From Methanosphaera sp. WGK6 (GTDB lineage Archaea > Methanobacteriota > Methanobacteria > Methanobacteriales > Methanobacteriaceae), in NCBI RefSeq assembly GCF_001729965.1, contig NZ_JRWK01000004.1:97043-161042 (forward strand): DNA of 64,000 nt. The letters are read 5' to 3'. The notes beneath the pieces are model-generated. The model was not told where the DNA came from, did not search any database, and saw only the letters and a program-made list of their open reading frames with translations. Positions 9,487 to 17,284 of the stretch are shown piece by piece (position 1 is the stretch's first letter; every line of letters starts with the position of its first letter). A program made the position numbers and the translations under genes.

Positions 9487-9609
9487 TTAGGTGCAGTTTG
9501 CATAGATAATAATGAACTAAAACATATCTATGGAACATACACTACTGAATTTGGTTGTATTTCATTTATCGAATTAACACGAATAGAAAAACTATATAAA
9601 AATAATTAA
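9451..9609 (+). pseudogene. Orphan C-terminal coding scrap
   Basis: A short frame on the plus strand, open from 9451 to the stop at 9607-9609, reads as ordinary protein (LGAVCIDNNELKHIYGTYTT, then an IELTRIEKLY end) but has no start codon. It overlaps the minus-strand remnant at 9259-9486 and ends at the edge of the remnant at 9606-9946, so it looks like the tail of a lost gene caught between two deletion joints. Family not recognised; it may be chance. Confidence 0.3.
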
Positions 9610-9946
9610 AAAAATGAATGGATTAAATCAAAAAGAACTCCTCTATGTTGGGTATATCCATGATTTATATAATATAGTTCATCCATTAACTTTAATTTTG
9701 TATTAAATCGTTCATCATAATCACGTATGTCTGAAACTAATTTAACAAATAATTTCCCACCATGATCCATATATACTAATTCCAAACGTGGTTTTTTAGT
9801 TGAATACTTTTCAAAAGTATCATATAATGAATTTAATAAATCCTCTAAATTATGAGATACTACATAAGAAAGAGCTGCATCATCATAATCATATCTATCT
9901 AAACTAGATTTATCATATGGTTTATTTCTTGAATAACTTTTTTCAT
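9606..9946 (-). pseudogene. Frameshifted copy of the 107-residue HEPN-partner gene
   Basis: The sequence is a clear duplicate of 10462-10785. From the ATG at 9944-9946 the first codons (MKKVIQE) match MKEVIQE, then one base is missing in the run after CAAGAA, throwing the reading out of frame. The remaining body reads in the shifted frame as LLNSLYDTFEKYSTKKPRLE and so on, almost identical to the intact gene, and overshoots the original stop to end at 9606. The HEPN gene that follows the intact copy is absent here. Confidence 0.8.
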
Positions 9947-10033
9947 GTTGATTATCATTTCTTTTTAAAATACTTCATAACATCCGTTAATTTAATTAAC
10001 CAATATGTTTATTCAATATAACACATTAAATAA

Positions 10034-10459
10034 TCATGTATTCAAATAATAAATATTATAAAGATTATTTATATTTTTTAAAATATAATCAGTATTCCTT
10101 ATAACAGTATATGCATCCCCTTTAATATCCGTATAGTTTTCTTCATAATCTGCTTTTTTCCGTTTCCCACTAGATTCAATTAATAATCCTGAAATTTTAG
10201 AAGATATTGAAGAATCATTTACAAAAGGATTTTCATATAAAATATTCGAAACTGTTCTATGCACTGCAATTTTATGAGTTAAATTGTAAAAATCTTGTTT
10301 TTTAGCTAAATTTTGTTCAAAAATACGATTTCTACAAGTACAAAAAGAAGTATAATAAGAACGATTTATTGCAGCACGTAAATATGTTTCTGTATCATAT
10401 TTTTCAGATTCTTTAATTAAAAATTTAGCAAAATCCTGATATTTTGTCCAATCAAACAT
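10034..10459 (-). CDS. HEPN-domain protein, candidate toxin/RNase
   Basis: The 141-residue all-helical protein has hallmarks of the HEPN family: RAAINRSYYTSF (28-39) on helix 2 and the RKKADYEENY segment (100-109) before the last helices. HEPN proteins are often RNases in toxin-antitoxin, abortive-infection and CRISPR systems. The canonical R-x4-6-H catalytic motif is not obvious; H62 and H67 are the only histidines. Its ATG lies two bases after the stop of the 107-residue gene, so the two are translated as a pair. Toxin role is inferred. Confidence 0.65.
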   Translation of the reverse strand: MFDWTKYQDFAKFLIKESEKYDTETYLRAAINRSYYTSFCTCRNRIFEQNLAKKQDFYNLTHKIAVHRTVSNILYENPFVNDSSISSKISGLLIESSGKRKKADYEENYTDIKGDAYTVIRNTDYILKNINNLYNIYYLNT

Positions 10460-10461
10460 AA

Positions 10462-10785
10462 TTAATCAAAAAGAACTCCTATATATCGTGTATACTCATG
10501 ATTTATATAATATAGTTCATCCATTAACTTTAATTTTGTATTAAATCGTTCCTTATAATCATATATCTCTGAAACTAATTTAACAAATAATTCGCCACCA
10601 TGACTCATATATACTAATTCTAAACGTGGTTTTTTAGTGGAATATTTTTCAAAAGTATCATATAATGAATTTAGTAAATCATCTAAATTATGTGAAATTA
10701 CATAATCAATAGCTTCATCATCATATTCATATCCCTCTAAACTAGATGCAGAGTATGGTTTATTTTCTTGGATAACTTCTTTCAT
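10462..10785 (-). CDS. 107-residue partner of the HEPN protein, candidate antitoxin
   Basis: The acidic protein has a predicted helix-rich N-terminal half (DEAIDYVISHNLDDLLNSLY) and a strand pair (PRLELVYMSHGGELFVKLV). It is not an MNT nucleotidyltransferase, the usual HEPN partner: no GS-x10-D-x-D motif is present. It is upstream of and two bases from the HEPN gene. A decayed copy without the HEPN gene lies at 9606-9946. The operon order (small acidic gene first, HEPN second) fits an antitoxin-toxin module, but this is inference and I do not recognise the family. Confidence 0.55.
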   Translation of the reverse strand: MKEVIQENKPYSASSLEGYEYDDEAIDYVISHNLDDLLNSLYDTFEKYSTKKPRLELVYMSHGGELFVKLVSEIYDYKERFNTKLKLMDELYYINHEYTRYIGVLFD

Positions 10786-10956
10786 GTTGATTACTCCAAT
10801 TATTTTTTTAAGATAGTTTTTTACAATTATTATTATTTTTTCAATTATAGTTCCAGAATATCTGATTTTTTAAAAGAAAAAATATTTAAACTATCATCAT
10901 ATTTTTAATTTTAGTAGTATATAAATTATTCTATCCTTGTGAAGTTTTCAAGTACA

Positions 10957-12045
10957 TCATTTTATTGAATAAAATTCTTTTAAATCATTTATATCTAAAT
11001 TTAATTTTTTAAATTTTTCAAATTTTAAGAGATGATCTAACATATGTTCTAACATGTTTTCTTTAGATTTCATTTTTGCATAATGTATTTTTCTATGACA
11101 ATTAGGACATAATGGTATTATATTCTCCTTACAATCTAATTTAACTGATTGAAAACTATTTTCTCTAGCTAAAGGAATAATATGATGTGCTTCAACATAA
11201 TTAGGTCGTGATTTTGAAGGAAATGTTATGTGATTTTTATCAAAAAAACAATTATACCTACTTTTTTCTAAAACAGAGACACTTAAGTTATAATTCCTTG
11301 TATGTTTTTTTAAACTTTTTGTACTTACATATTGAAAATCTGTTTTAAAGAACATATTTTCATATGTTTCCTCTTTCAAAAATCCATTCAAAAAATCCCG
11401 TTTATTTTCAACTAATTTAATTTTTTCAATATCATTTTCAGTCACATATTCAATAATATTCCATTTTTCCCAATAGGGTAATACCCATGTTTTCCATTTA
11501 TCATATTCTTTTTCATGAATATTTATTCTATTTTTAAAATCTTCATAATTTCTTATATACGGTATTCTATATAAAAACCATTCGACAGGAATTGGTTCTT
11601 CCAATAATAATTTAAAAATTATTCTAAATGGATATAATGATAATTTAACTGATTTTGTTGCAGAATTCGGATAACTTGATTGTAATAATTGATATAAATA
11701 AAATTCTTTTGCTTTAATATAATCTTTTTTCTTAATAGCTTCTAAAAAATTCTTACCATCAACAGATAATGAAAGTTCATCATCAATATTCCTAATAAAT
11801 CCTACAAATTCTAATGGCCTATAAAAATGTCTTTTATTTGATTTATTTTCATCTAACTTATAATTTTCTTTAAGATAATTACAAATAGATTCTTCATAAT
11901 TTGAAACTGTGATAGGGCCGTTCTCTTTGAAAAACTCAAGTACACCTATACTTCTTGTAGACATTTTATTAGAGTCCCAAAATTCTAAGTTAGAATCAAA
12001 AGGATTTCCATTCCCTGCAACTTGCCATCTGTATTTTTCAGCCAT
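10957..12045 (-). CDS. HNH-type restriction endonuclease
   Basis: The 362-residue protein ends in an HNH nuclease: EAHHIIPLA (about 286-294), the LDCKENIIPLCPNCHRKIHY zinc-and-histidine block (about 304-323). The N-terminal 230 residues, starting with a WQVAGNGNPFDSN motif, are probably the DNA-recognition part of a type II enzyme of the AlwI-like kind. Its ATG sits three bases after the C5-methyltransferase C-terminal half, with AAGG of the methyltransferase end as ribosome site, so enzyme and methyltransferase were one operon. If the split methyltransferase is inactive, the host would need this nuclease to be silent too. Confidence 0.75.
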   Translation of the reverse strand: MAEKYRWQVAGNGNPFDSNLEFWDSNKMSTRSIGVLEFFKENGPITVSNYEESICNYLKENYKLDENKSNKRHFYRPLEFVGFIRNIDDELSLSVDGKNFLEAIKKKDYIKAKEFYLYQLLQSSYPNSATKSVKLSLYPFRIIFKLLLEEPIPVEWFLYRIPYIRNYEDFKNRINIHEKEYDKWKTWVLPYWEKWNIIEYVTENDIEKIKLVENKRDFLNGFLKEETYENMFFKTDFQYVSTKSLKKHTRNYNLSVSVLEKSRYNCFFDKNHITFPSKSRPNYVEAHHIIPLARENSFQSVKLDCKENIIPLCPNCHRKIHYAKMKSKENMLEHMLDHLLKFEKFKKLNLDINDLKEFYSIK

Positions 12046-12048
12046 AGC

Positions 12049-12792
12049 TTAACCTTCCCGTTTAGGCATAGTTTTTAATAAATTTGCAGAGAATTTTGGA
12101 GGTATCCCTTCACCAATTACTTGTCTTATGAAATTTTCACTAGCCCACTCCGGAATATTCCAATCATCAGGTAATCCAGTTAATCTAATAATTTCTAAAA
12201 TAGATAAAACTCTTGCATCACTATATGTTCCATCATCTAATAATCTACCAGGATGTACATTATTCTGTGAGGAAATACTACCATTACACATAGTAATTGT
12301 AGGTGCTGGTTTATCCCATTGAATTCGTTTATAAGTTGTTCTATATCCTTTTATTCTTCGTCCCTCTTTTTTAGGATAATATTTTTTATTATCAAATGCA
12401 GTTTCACCAGTTGGTGTATTTTTCATCCATAATATGTGTCTATCATTATGTTTTTTAGCATGATGTAAAGGAATATTTGATTGTTCACCACTTTCAAGAC
12501 TAGGTAAATCACCGATAGCATCTTTTACTGTTATTTTTTCTAATTTTTCAGGAAAATCCCATTTTTTAATATTAGAAATTAGAAAAATAGCTCGTTTTCT
12601 AGTTTGTGCAGTTCCATAATCTGCAGCATCTAAAATACTATAATTAATATAGTATCCTAATGGTTGTAATTCTTCAATAATGTAATTTAAAATTTTAACC
12701 TCTTTATCACCAATTTTTATTGAAAATTTAAGAATTTGAGGTACATTTTCTAAACATATTAATTCTATGTTTTTCTTTTTTAAAAAAAACAA
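12049..12792 (-). CDS. C5-cytosine DNA methyltransferase, C-terminal half
   Basis: The frame opens after a stop with only a TTG (12792) as start and no ribosome site, so the reading begins in mid-protein. Visible motifs are VI (ENVPQ, 15-19), VIII (QTRKR, 63-67), a target-recognition region, IX (RVLSILEIIRLTGLPDDW) and X (GEGIPPKFSANLL). The catalytic PCQ loop and the SAM motif I are missing; they lie on the opposite strand at 12860-13216. Followed directly by the HNH restriction enzyme. Either a disrupted gene or one half of a two-part enzyme. Confidence 0.75.
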   Translation of the reverse strand: MFFLKKKNIELICLENVPQILKFSIKIGDKEVKILNYIIEELQPLGYYINYSILDAADYGTAQTRKRAIFLISNIKKWDFPEKLEKITVKDAIGDLPSLESGEQSNIPLHHAKKHNDRHILWMKNTPTGETAFDNKKYYPKKEGRRIKGYRTTYKRIQWDKPAPTITMCNGSISSQNNVHPGRLLDDGTYSDARVLSILEIIRLTGLPDDWNIPEWASENFIRQVIGEGIPPKFSANLLKTMPKREG

Positions 12793-12859
12793 AATAAGAG
12801 TAATTTAATTATATTTAATGAAATAAATATTATATTATTTATAAATTTGAGGAATTCAT

Positions 12860-13216
12860 ATGGTTAACGGAGTATCTTTATTTTCAAATGTAGGTATTGG
12901 AGAAACATACTTTGAAGAATATGGTTTGAATATTTGTGGTGCTAATGAAATAATTGAAAAAAGAGCTAAATTTTATAGACATTTATATCCTGATTCTAAT
13001 ATGATTTGTGGTGATATAACAAAAAAAGAAATTTTTGATAAACTTATTGATATTTATCAAAGAAATAACTGTGATTTTTTAATATCCACTCCTCCTTGTC
13101 AAGGAATGAGTCAAGCAGGAAAAATGGATAAAGATGATCCTAGAAATTCTTTAATTATACAAACTATTAATTTTATTAAAGAGACCCGACCATCTAATGT
13201 AATTATAGAAAATTAA
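12860..13216 (+). CDS. C5-cytosine DNA methyltransferase, N-terminal half
   Basis: The 118-residue frame has a good start (GAGGAATTC before the ATG), SAM motif I (VSLFSNVGIGE, 5-15) and the catalytic motif IV (STPPCQGMS with nucleophile C80). It stops exactly after VIIEN, the beginning of motif VI, which is where the opposite-strand half at 12049-12792 resumes with LENVPQ. The two halves point away from each other, 67 bases apart at their 5' ends, which implies an inversion of the 5' half with its promoter. Alone it cannot bind target DNA. Confidence 0.75.
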   Translation: MVNGVSLFSNVGIGETYFEEYGLNICGANEIIEKRAKFYRHLYPDSNMICGDITKKEIFDKLIDIYQRNNCDFLISTPPCQGMSQAGKMDKDDPRNSLIIQTINFIKETRPSNVIIEN

Positions 13217-13247
13217 AAATTATATGAAAATATATGCCTTTTCATCG

Positions 13248-13273
13248 ACTTCGTTATAGATGGCTATAACGAA
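13248..13273. repeat. Perfect 10-bp inverted repeat next to the split methyltransferase
   Basis: TTCGTTATAG (13250-13259) and CTATAACGAA (13264-13273) are perfect arms around ATGG, 33 bases after the N-terminal methyltransferase half stops. The 12-mer ACTTCGTTATAG at 13248 recurs at 51925-51936, close to the decayed tyrosine recombinase. It could be a terminator-like hairpin or a recombinase half-site pair. Confidence 0.5.
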
Positions 13274-13466
13274 TGAATAGAGTATTATTTTTCCAGTAGT
13301 CTTTCAATTAATCTAGATATTTTCATGAATAATAATTCATCTTACTATAATGTATTGACTAATTATAATACTATCAAAAATTATATATTCATAGTTCTTC
13401 TCGAAAAATTAAAACATATACTTATGGTAATACATAATAAAGTAAAAATAGATAGAAATAAAGCAC

Positions 13467-13918
13467 TCATATTAAAAAAAATAACTTAGAAACTATATTA
13501 TTTCTCATAATATTTGATTCTTTTAATAATACGGCAATGTCATTTGAAAGAAGTTGATTTGTTACATGAGGATTATTTGTTAAAATATTTGTTGCATAAT
13601 TTTCATATTTTTTCAATCTATAGCAAATGGATCCATTTTTTTAGGAGTACTTGTTTTATATCTTTGTCTTTTAATAAGTAAGATGGTTCTATTTTTAAAG
13701 TAATTTCATCTTTGATGGTTGTGTCTTGTATTTTATTGTTAAAATTATAATTTTTTTGTTTGTGCAAAATGTTCTTCAGGAAAATTATTTTTAAGTAATT
13801 CCTTTATTTCTTCAATCTTTTCTATATAAGTCCTGTTCTATTTTTTCGAAAGAAAAACATGAGATTAATATTTGTTAAATAATGATTCATTTTATAATAA
13901 ATCTCCTTCATAGTTCAT
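13467..13918 (-). pseudogene. Heavily decayed gene of unknown family
   Basis: Minus-strand pieces in different frames join into one protein-like text. They run from a start-like MNYEGDLL at 13918 through three in-frame stops to IEKIEEIKELLKNNFPEEHF, then in other frames KIEPSYLLKDKDIKQVLLKK and YATNILTNNPHVTNQLLSND, ending at the TGA at 13467-13469. At least two frameshifts and three nonsense codons are needed. The family is not recognised. The rest of 13217-14111 shows only the inverted repeat at 13248. Confidence 0.5.
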
Positions 13919-14111
13919 TATGATTATTCTTTCTTTTTGTAGAGTGGATTGTCTGCTTAAAGGTCAAGTTATTATAAAATATAGTTGAGGGAGTAAAATA
14001 AATAATCATAGTCAGTTAATTTAAAATAACAAAGATTTAAAAAATAGTTCTAACAGATACTCTAATAAAAAGAAAAGATAATATATGGACAATAATAGAA
14101 AGGCAGTTAAA

Positions 14112-14681
14112 ATGAAAAGTGAAATGGATAAGTTGAAAGCTGGCGAAGAATACTGTTATGATGATGAGGAAGTAAATGGATTGAAAGTAAATGCAATAGT
14201 GCAATCTCAACGGTATAATAGTATAGACCCTAATGATAAAGATAAACAATATACAGTATTAAAAGAAATTCTTGGAAGTGTAGGTGAAAATGTATGGATA
14301 GCAAATACATTTAACTTTGACAATGGAAAAAACATACATATTAAAGATAACTTCACAGGAAACTTTAATTTAACTATTCTTGATATTAGAGAGGTATATA
14401 TTGGAAATAATGTTATGATTGGACCAAATACTCTTATAACTACTGTTGGTCATCCACTTAATCCACAGGGACGTAGAGATCATCTTGCTATGGCAGAACC
14501 TGTTACTATTGGTGATGATGTATGGCTTGGAGGTAATGTAACTGTACTTCCTGGTGTAACTATAGGAAATAATGTTGTTGTGGGTGCTGGAGCTGTTGTA
14601 ACTAGGGATATACCTGATAATTCATTAGCAGTGGGAGTACCTGCAAAGGTAATAAGAGAATTGGAAAATAATGTTGAATAA
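14112..14681 (+). CDS. maa: Maltose/galactoside O-acetyltransferase family (left-handed beta-helix)
   Basis: I start at the ATG at 14112 (189 residues, MKSEMDKLKAGEEYCYDD) because AAAGG lies eight bases before it and this matches the usual N-terminus of the family; an ATG at 14085 would add nine residues. The C-terminal half is a hexapeptide-repeat left-handed beta-helix with the catalytic histidine region TVGHPLNPQGR and the end GAGAVVTRDIPDNSLAVGVPAKV. These cytoplasmic trimeric enzymes transfer acetyl from acetyl-CoA to sugar hydroxyls. A 65-residue gene follows after 16 bases. Confidence 0.85.
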   Translation: MKSEMDKLKAGEEYCYDDEEVNGLKVNAIVQSQRYNSIDPNDKDKQYTVLKEILGSVGENVWIANTFNFDNGKNIHIKDNFTGNFNLTILDIREVYIGNNVMIGPNTLITTVGHPLNPQGRRDHLAMAEPVTIGDDVWLGGNVTVLPGVTIGNNVVVGAGAVVTRDIPDNSLAVGVPAKVIRELENNVE

Positions 14682-14697
14682 ATTTGGAGTGATATTT

Positions 14698-14895
14698 ATG
14701 GTATGTGATATATCAACGGAACATGAAGAACCATTATCTGAATTAATAAAAAGATTATATGAATTTGAGGGTATTGAAGTACTCTGTGAATGTGTAAAAC
14801 TATTACAAGAGAGTGTGACAAGAGAAGAATTAGAAAAATTAAGTGATGATGAGTTATACAGGTACTATTTGCAAGCACAAGAGAATATTAAGTAG
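14698..14895 (+). CDS. Small acidic hypothetical protein
   Basis: The start at 14698 (65 residues, MVCDISTEHEEP) is chosen because TTGGAGTGAT lies just upstream; the earlier ATG at 14671 overlaps the acetyltransferase end. The protein is helical, with two cysteines in VLCEC and a LSDDELYRYYLQAQE tail. It is probably co-transcribed with the acetyltransferase and converges with the ATPase gene at 14921. Function unknown. Confidence 0.5.
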   Translation: MVCDISTEHEEPLSELIKRLYEFEGIEVLCECVKLLQESVTREELEKLSDDELYRYYLQAQENIK

Positions 14896-14920
14896 TAATC
14901 TAAATTACTACTTTTCTACT

Positions 14921-16114
14921 TTAAATCATGCTTCTGTATGGATATAGTCCTTTTTCTTCATATGTATTTTTAAGCCATGCTTTAAATACTGGATCTATTA
15001 ATTGGTATTTTCCATTATCATATTCAATTAGTGCTAAATCCATTAAATGATTTAGTGGTTTTCCTAGTGAACCACTTTTTACTTTTAGTTTTTCAGATAT
15101 TTCTAATCGTTTTAATGGTTTTTCTAGTAAATTAGTTATTATTTTTTGTTCTCTTAGTGTTAATTTTCCCCATTGTATTAGATGACTTGTGATTAATACA
15201 GGTATTATGTTTTTAAACTGTTTTTTTATTTCATTTGCATCAAGAATTATTTTTGGAGGTAAAAGATTTGCAAAAATATTAATATATGCTGGTATTCCAT
15301 GAGTACATTTATAGAATTGTTCTATACCATCTTCAGTTAATTTTAAATGATTTGCTTTTTCATTTAGATAATTTGTTGTTGTTTGTTGTGTGAATGGTTT
15401 AATTTCTATAGTTAATATTCTTCCACCAAATGCCCCATTTTGTCCTACCATATCCATAATTAATGTATCCTTAACACTCATACTACCTGAAAATAGGTAT
15501 GATACATTTTTTTGTGTTTGTGTTTTATTTCGTAAATACCATAAAAATGAATTAAGATCCTCGTCAAGGTCTTTTATTACTTGTATTTCGTCAAAAAATA
15601 ATAGAACTCCTTTGATTTTATTTTTATTTTCTTCATATATTTGTTGAGGTAACTCCATTACAAAATCAATTAATTTAGTTTGATTTTTTTCTGTTTCTAT
15701 TAATGGTAATGGTATATTTTTATATTGTGTTATGTTGGATACATGAATATTATTAGTTTTAATGTATTTTTCTAGTTTTTTATTTATAGTATTTAAACCA
15801 AAGTTATCACATGATTCTATTAATTTTTTATAGATTAATTTTATAATATCTATTCTTTTTAGTTTATTTTCTTGATATTCAGGGTTTTGTGATATGTCAA
15901 TATATGTTACAAGATAGTCTTCTTTAAAGTTCTTTTCTAACTTTTTTATTAGTGCTGTTTTTCCTACACCTCTTATCCCAGTTAATAGGATTGTTGGTGA
16001 TGATCCATAAGTTGTGCCTTTTAGAAGATTAGATATGAATTCTATATCTTCTGTTCTATTATAAAATTCATAATCATTTAATTCTACGTCAGTTCCCCAT
16101 GCCATATGATACAT
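14921..16114 (-). CDS. Archaeal AAA ATPase with C-terminal winged helix (paralog 1 of 3)
   Basis: The 397-residue protein belongs to the archaeal STAND-like ATPase family. It has Walker A GIRGVGKTA (about 46-54), Walker B LLFFDEIQ, sensor LFSGSMS and the conserved GQNGAFGGR loop. The C-terminus is a winged helix (EISEKLKVKSGSLGKPLNHL) followed by LIDPVFKAWLKN. No DUF234 nuclease follows. GAGGT before ATG 16114 fixes the start. Paralogs lie at 28192 and 40891. Two operator-like elements lie 44-61 and 109-126 bases upstream. The biological role of this family is poorly known; regulation of its own promoter is inferred. Confidence 0.82.
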   Translation of the reverse strand: MYHMAWGTDVELNDYEFYNRTEDIEFISNLLKGTTYGSSPTILLTGIRGVGKTALIKKLEKNFKEDYLVTYIDISQNPEYQENKLKRIDIIKLIYKKLIESCDNFGLNTINKKLEKYIKTNNIHVSNITQYKNIPLPLIETEKNQTKLIDFVMELPQQIYEENKNKIKGVLLFFDEIQVIKDLDEDLNSFLWYLRNKTQTQKNVSYLFSGSMSVKDTLIMDMVGQNGAFGGRILTIEIKPFTQQTTTNYLNEKANHLKLTEDGIEQFYKCTHGIPAYINIFANLLPPKIILDANEIKKQFKNIIPVLITSHLIQWGKLTLREQKIITNLLEKPLKRLEISEKLKVKSGSLGKPLNHLMDLALIEYDNGKYQLIDPVFKAWLKNTYEEKGLYPYRSMI

Positions 16115-16157
16115 TATTATTACCTCTATTATAAAATAGATTTATAAAAATATTTAA

Positions 16158-16240
16158 ATAATCTAAAATGGATTATGTAATCATAAATAGATAATAGAAT
16201 ACTTAGATTTCAAATAGATTATATAATCTAAAATAGATTA
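16158..16240. promoter_or_regulatory. Paired operator upstream of ATPase paralog 1
   Basis: ATAATCTAAAATGGATTA (16158-16175) and ATAATCTAAAATAGATTA (16223-16240) differ at one base and are 65 bases apart. Each is itself an inverted repeat, TAATCTA-AAA-TAGATTA. A 16-base perfect palindrome TAGATTATATAATCTA (16215-16230) overlaps the distal copy. The arrangement is that of a repressor binding site; the obvious candidate is the winged helix of the ATPase encoded downstream on the minus strand. Confidence 0.6.
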
Positions 16241-16242
16241 CT

Positions 16243-16821
16243 TTAGTATAGTACTGCTGTTAGTAATGTTAAATATTCAGGGAATTTTCCTTCTTTCATA
16301 TCTATTGTTTCTAGTTCAAATCCAAATACACCAATTAGTGTTTCGTTAACTAGTGTTCCTATTGATTCAATGGAATGTCTTACTAATTCTGGATGTATAC
16401 ATGGTTTATCATATAGTCTACTGCATTTTAAACATATGTTACAGTAACCTGCGGATAATGCTAGTCCATCGTATTGTTTCTCTTTTTCCATGAGTTCTTC
16501 TGTTATGTTAGTTTTTTCCTTAAATAGAGTGTTATCGACTATATTCATTATTTCTTCTTCTTTATATGTTTTTTCTAGGAATTTTTTTGTGAAAACTATT
16601 TTTGTTGCTATTAATTCTATATTTTCATATTTTTCCCAGTATTTTGTTACATCTTCTTCAAATTGTGGACATGCCCAGTTATTATTGTATTGTGGACATT
16701 CACTACATAGTTTTTCGGTATATTCTAGATTAACATAGTTTTTGTAGAATTCTTTTGTAGATACTGTTTTTATTTCTTTTACTGCATTATATGTATGGCT
16801 AAAATCATCTTCTTTAATCAT
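16243..16821 (-). CDS. DUF2284-like predicted metal-binding protein
   Basis: The 192-residue protein has two cysteine clusters, CSECPQYNNNWACPQF (about 38-53) and CNICLKCSRLYDKPCIHP (about 131-148), typical of the DUF2284 family, whose members are thought to bind metal or an iron-sulfur cluster. Its stop lies three bases from the distal operator element of the ATPase gene, with which it is co-oriented, so the ATPase promoter begins inside this junction. No enzymatic role is established. Confidence 0.75.
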   Translation of the reverse strand: MIKEDDFSHTYNAVKEIKTVSTKEFYKNYVNLEYTEKLCSECPQYNNNWACPQFEEDVTKYWEKYENIELIATKIVFTKKFLEKTYKEEEIMNIVDNTLFKEKTNITEELMEKEKQYDGLALSAGYCNICLKCSRLYDKPCIHPELVRHSIESIGTLVNETLIGVFGFELETIDMKEGKFPEYLTLLTAVLY

Positions 16822-17230
16822 ATTTTAAAAACTCCCACTTACTTATGATTAATTTCATCTATTATATCATTTTTGTTAATTATGTGATTTATATTAGGGA
16901 CTATGTATGTAAAAAAAAGAGTTAAAATATTATTTATAGTATACTTGGTATATATGTAGTAATATTAAATTTAAGTATTCCATAATTAAAACAAGAATTT
17001 CACCAATAGAATAAACAAGATTATGAAAAACATATATTTTAATCTAAATTATTTAACACTATTATAATTATTTTAAACAGAAAAAGTGTATATATGAATA
17101 AAGATAATTATTTGTTTAAAAATTAGAATGAAATAATAGTATAACTAGTTTTCATTATCAAAAATAAGTGTTTATCATTAACTAGTCTTAATAAAAAAAA
17201 TTTTAAAAATTAGATTTTAAAGTTTATTAA
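16822..17230. other. Gene-free stretch
   Basis: About 410 AT-rich bases between the DUF2284-like gene and the terminator of the giant adhesin. It must contain the promoter of the 16243-16821 gene. I see no RNA gene, repeat or reading frame worth calling. Confidence 0.5.
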
Positions 17231-17284
17231 AAAAAATATAAAGAAAGTGTGAAAGTTATAATTAACTTCATGATTCACTTTCTT
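17231..17284 (-). terminator. Nested hairpin terminator of the giant adhesin
   Basis: AAGAAAGTG (17241-17249) pairs perfectly with CACTTTCTT (17276-17284), and inside it AAGTTA pairs with TAACTT. On the minus strand the structure overlaps the adhesin stop codon and is followed by a T-run (A-run at 17230-17236). Strong candidate for the transcript end of the 10.5-kb adhesin gene. Confidence 0.65.

Noticed and set aside
13250..13273. A genuine loxP site
   Set aside because: Arms share only a few bases with loxP (ACTTCG), the spacer is 4 rather than 8 bases and there is no Cre homolog.
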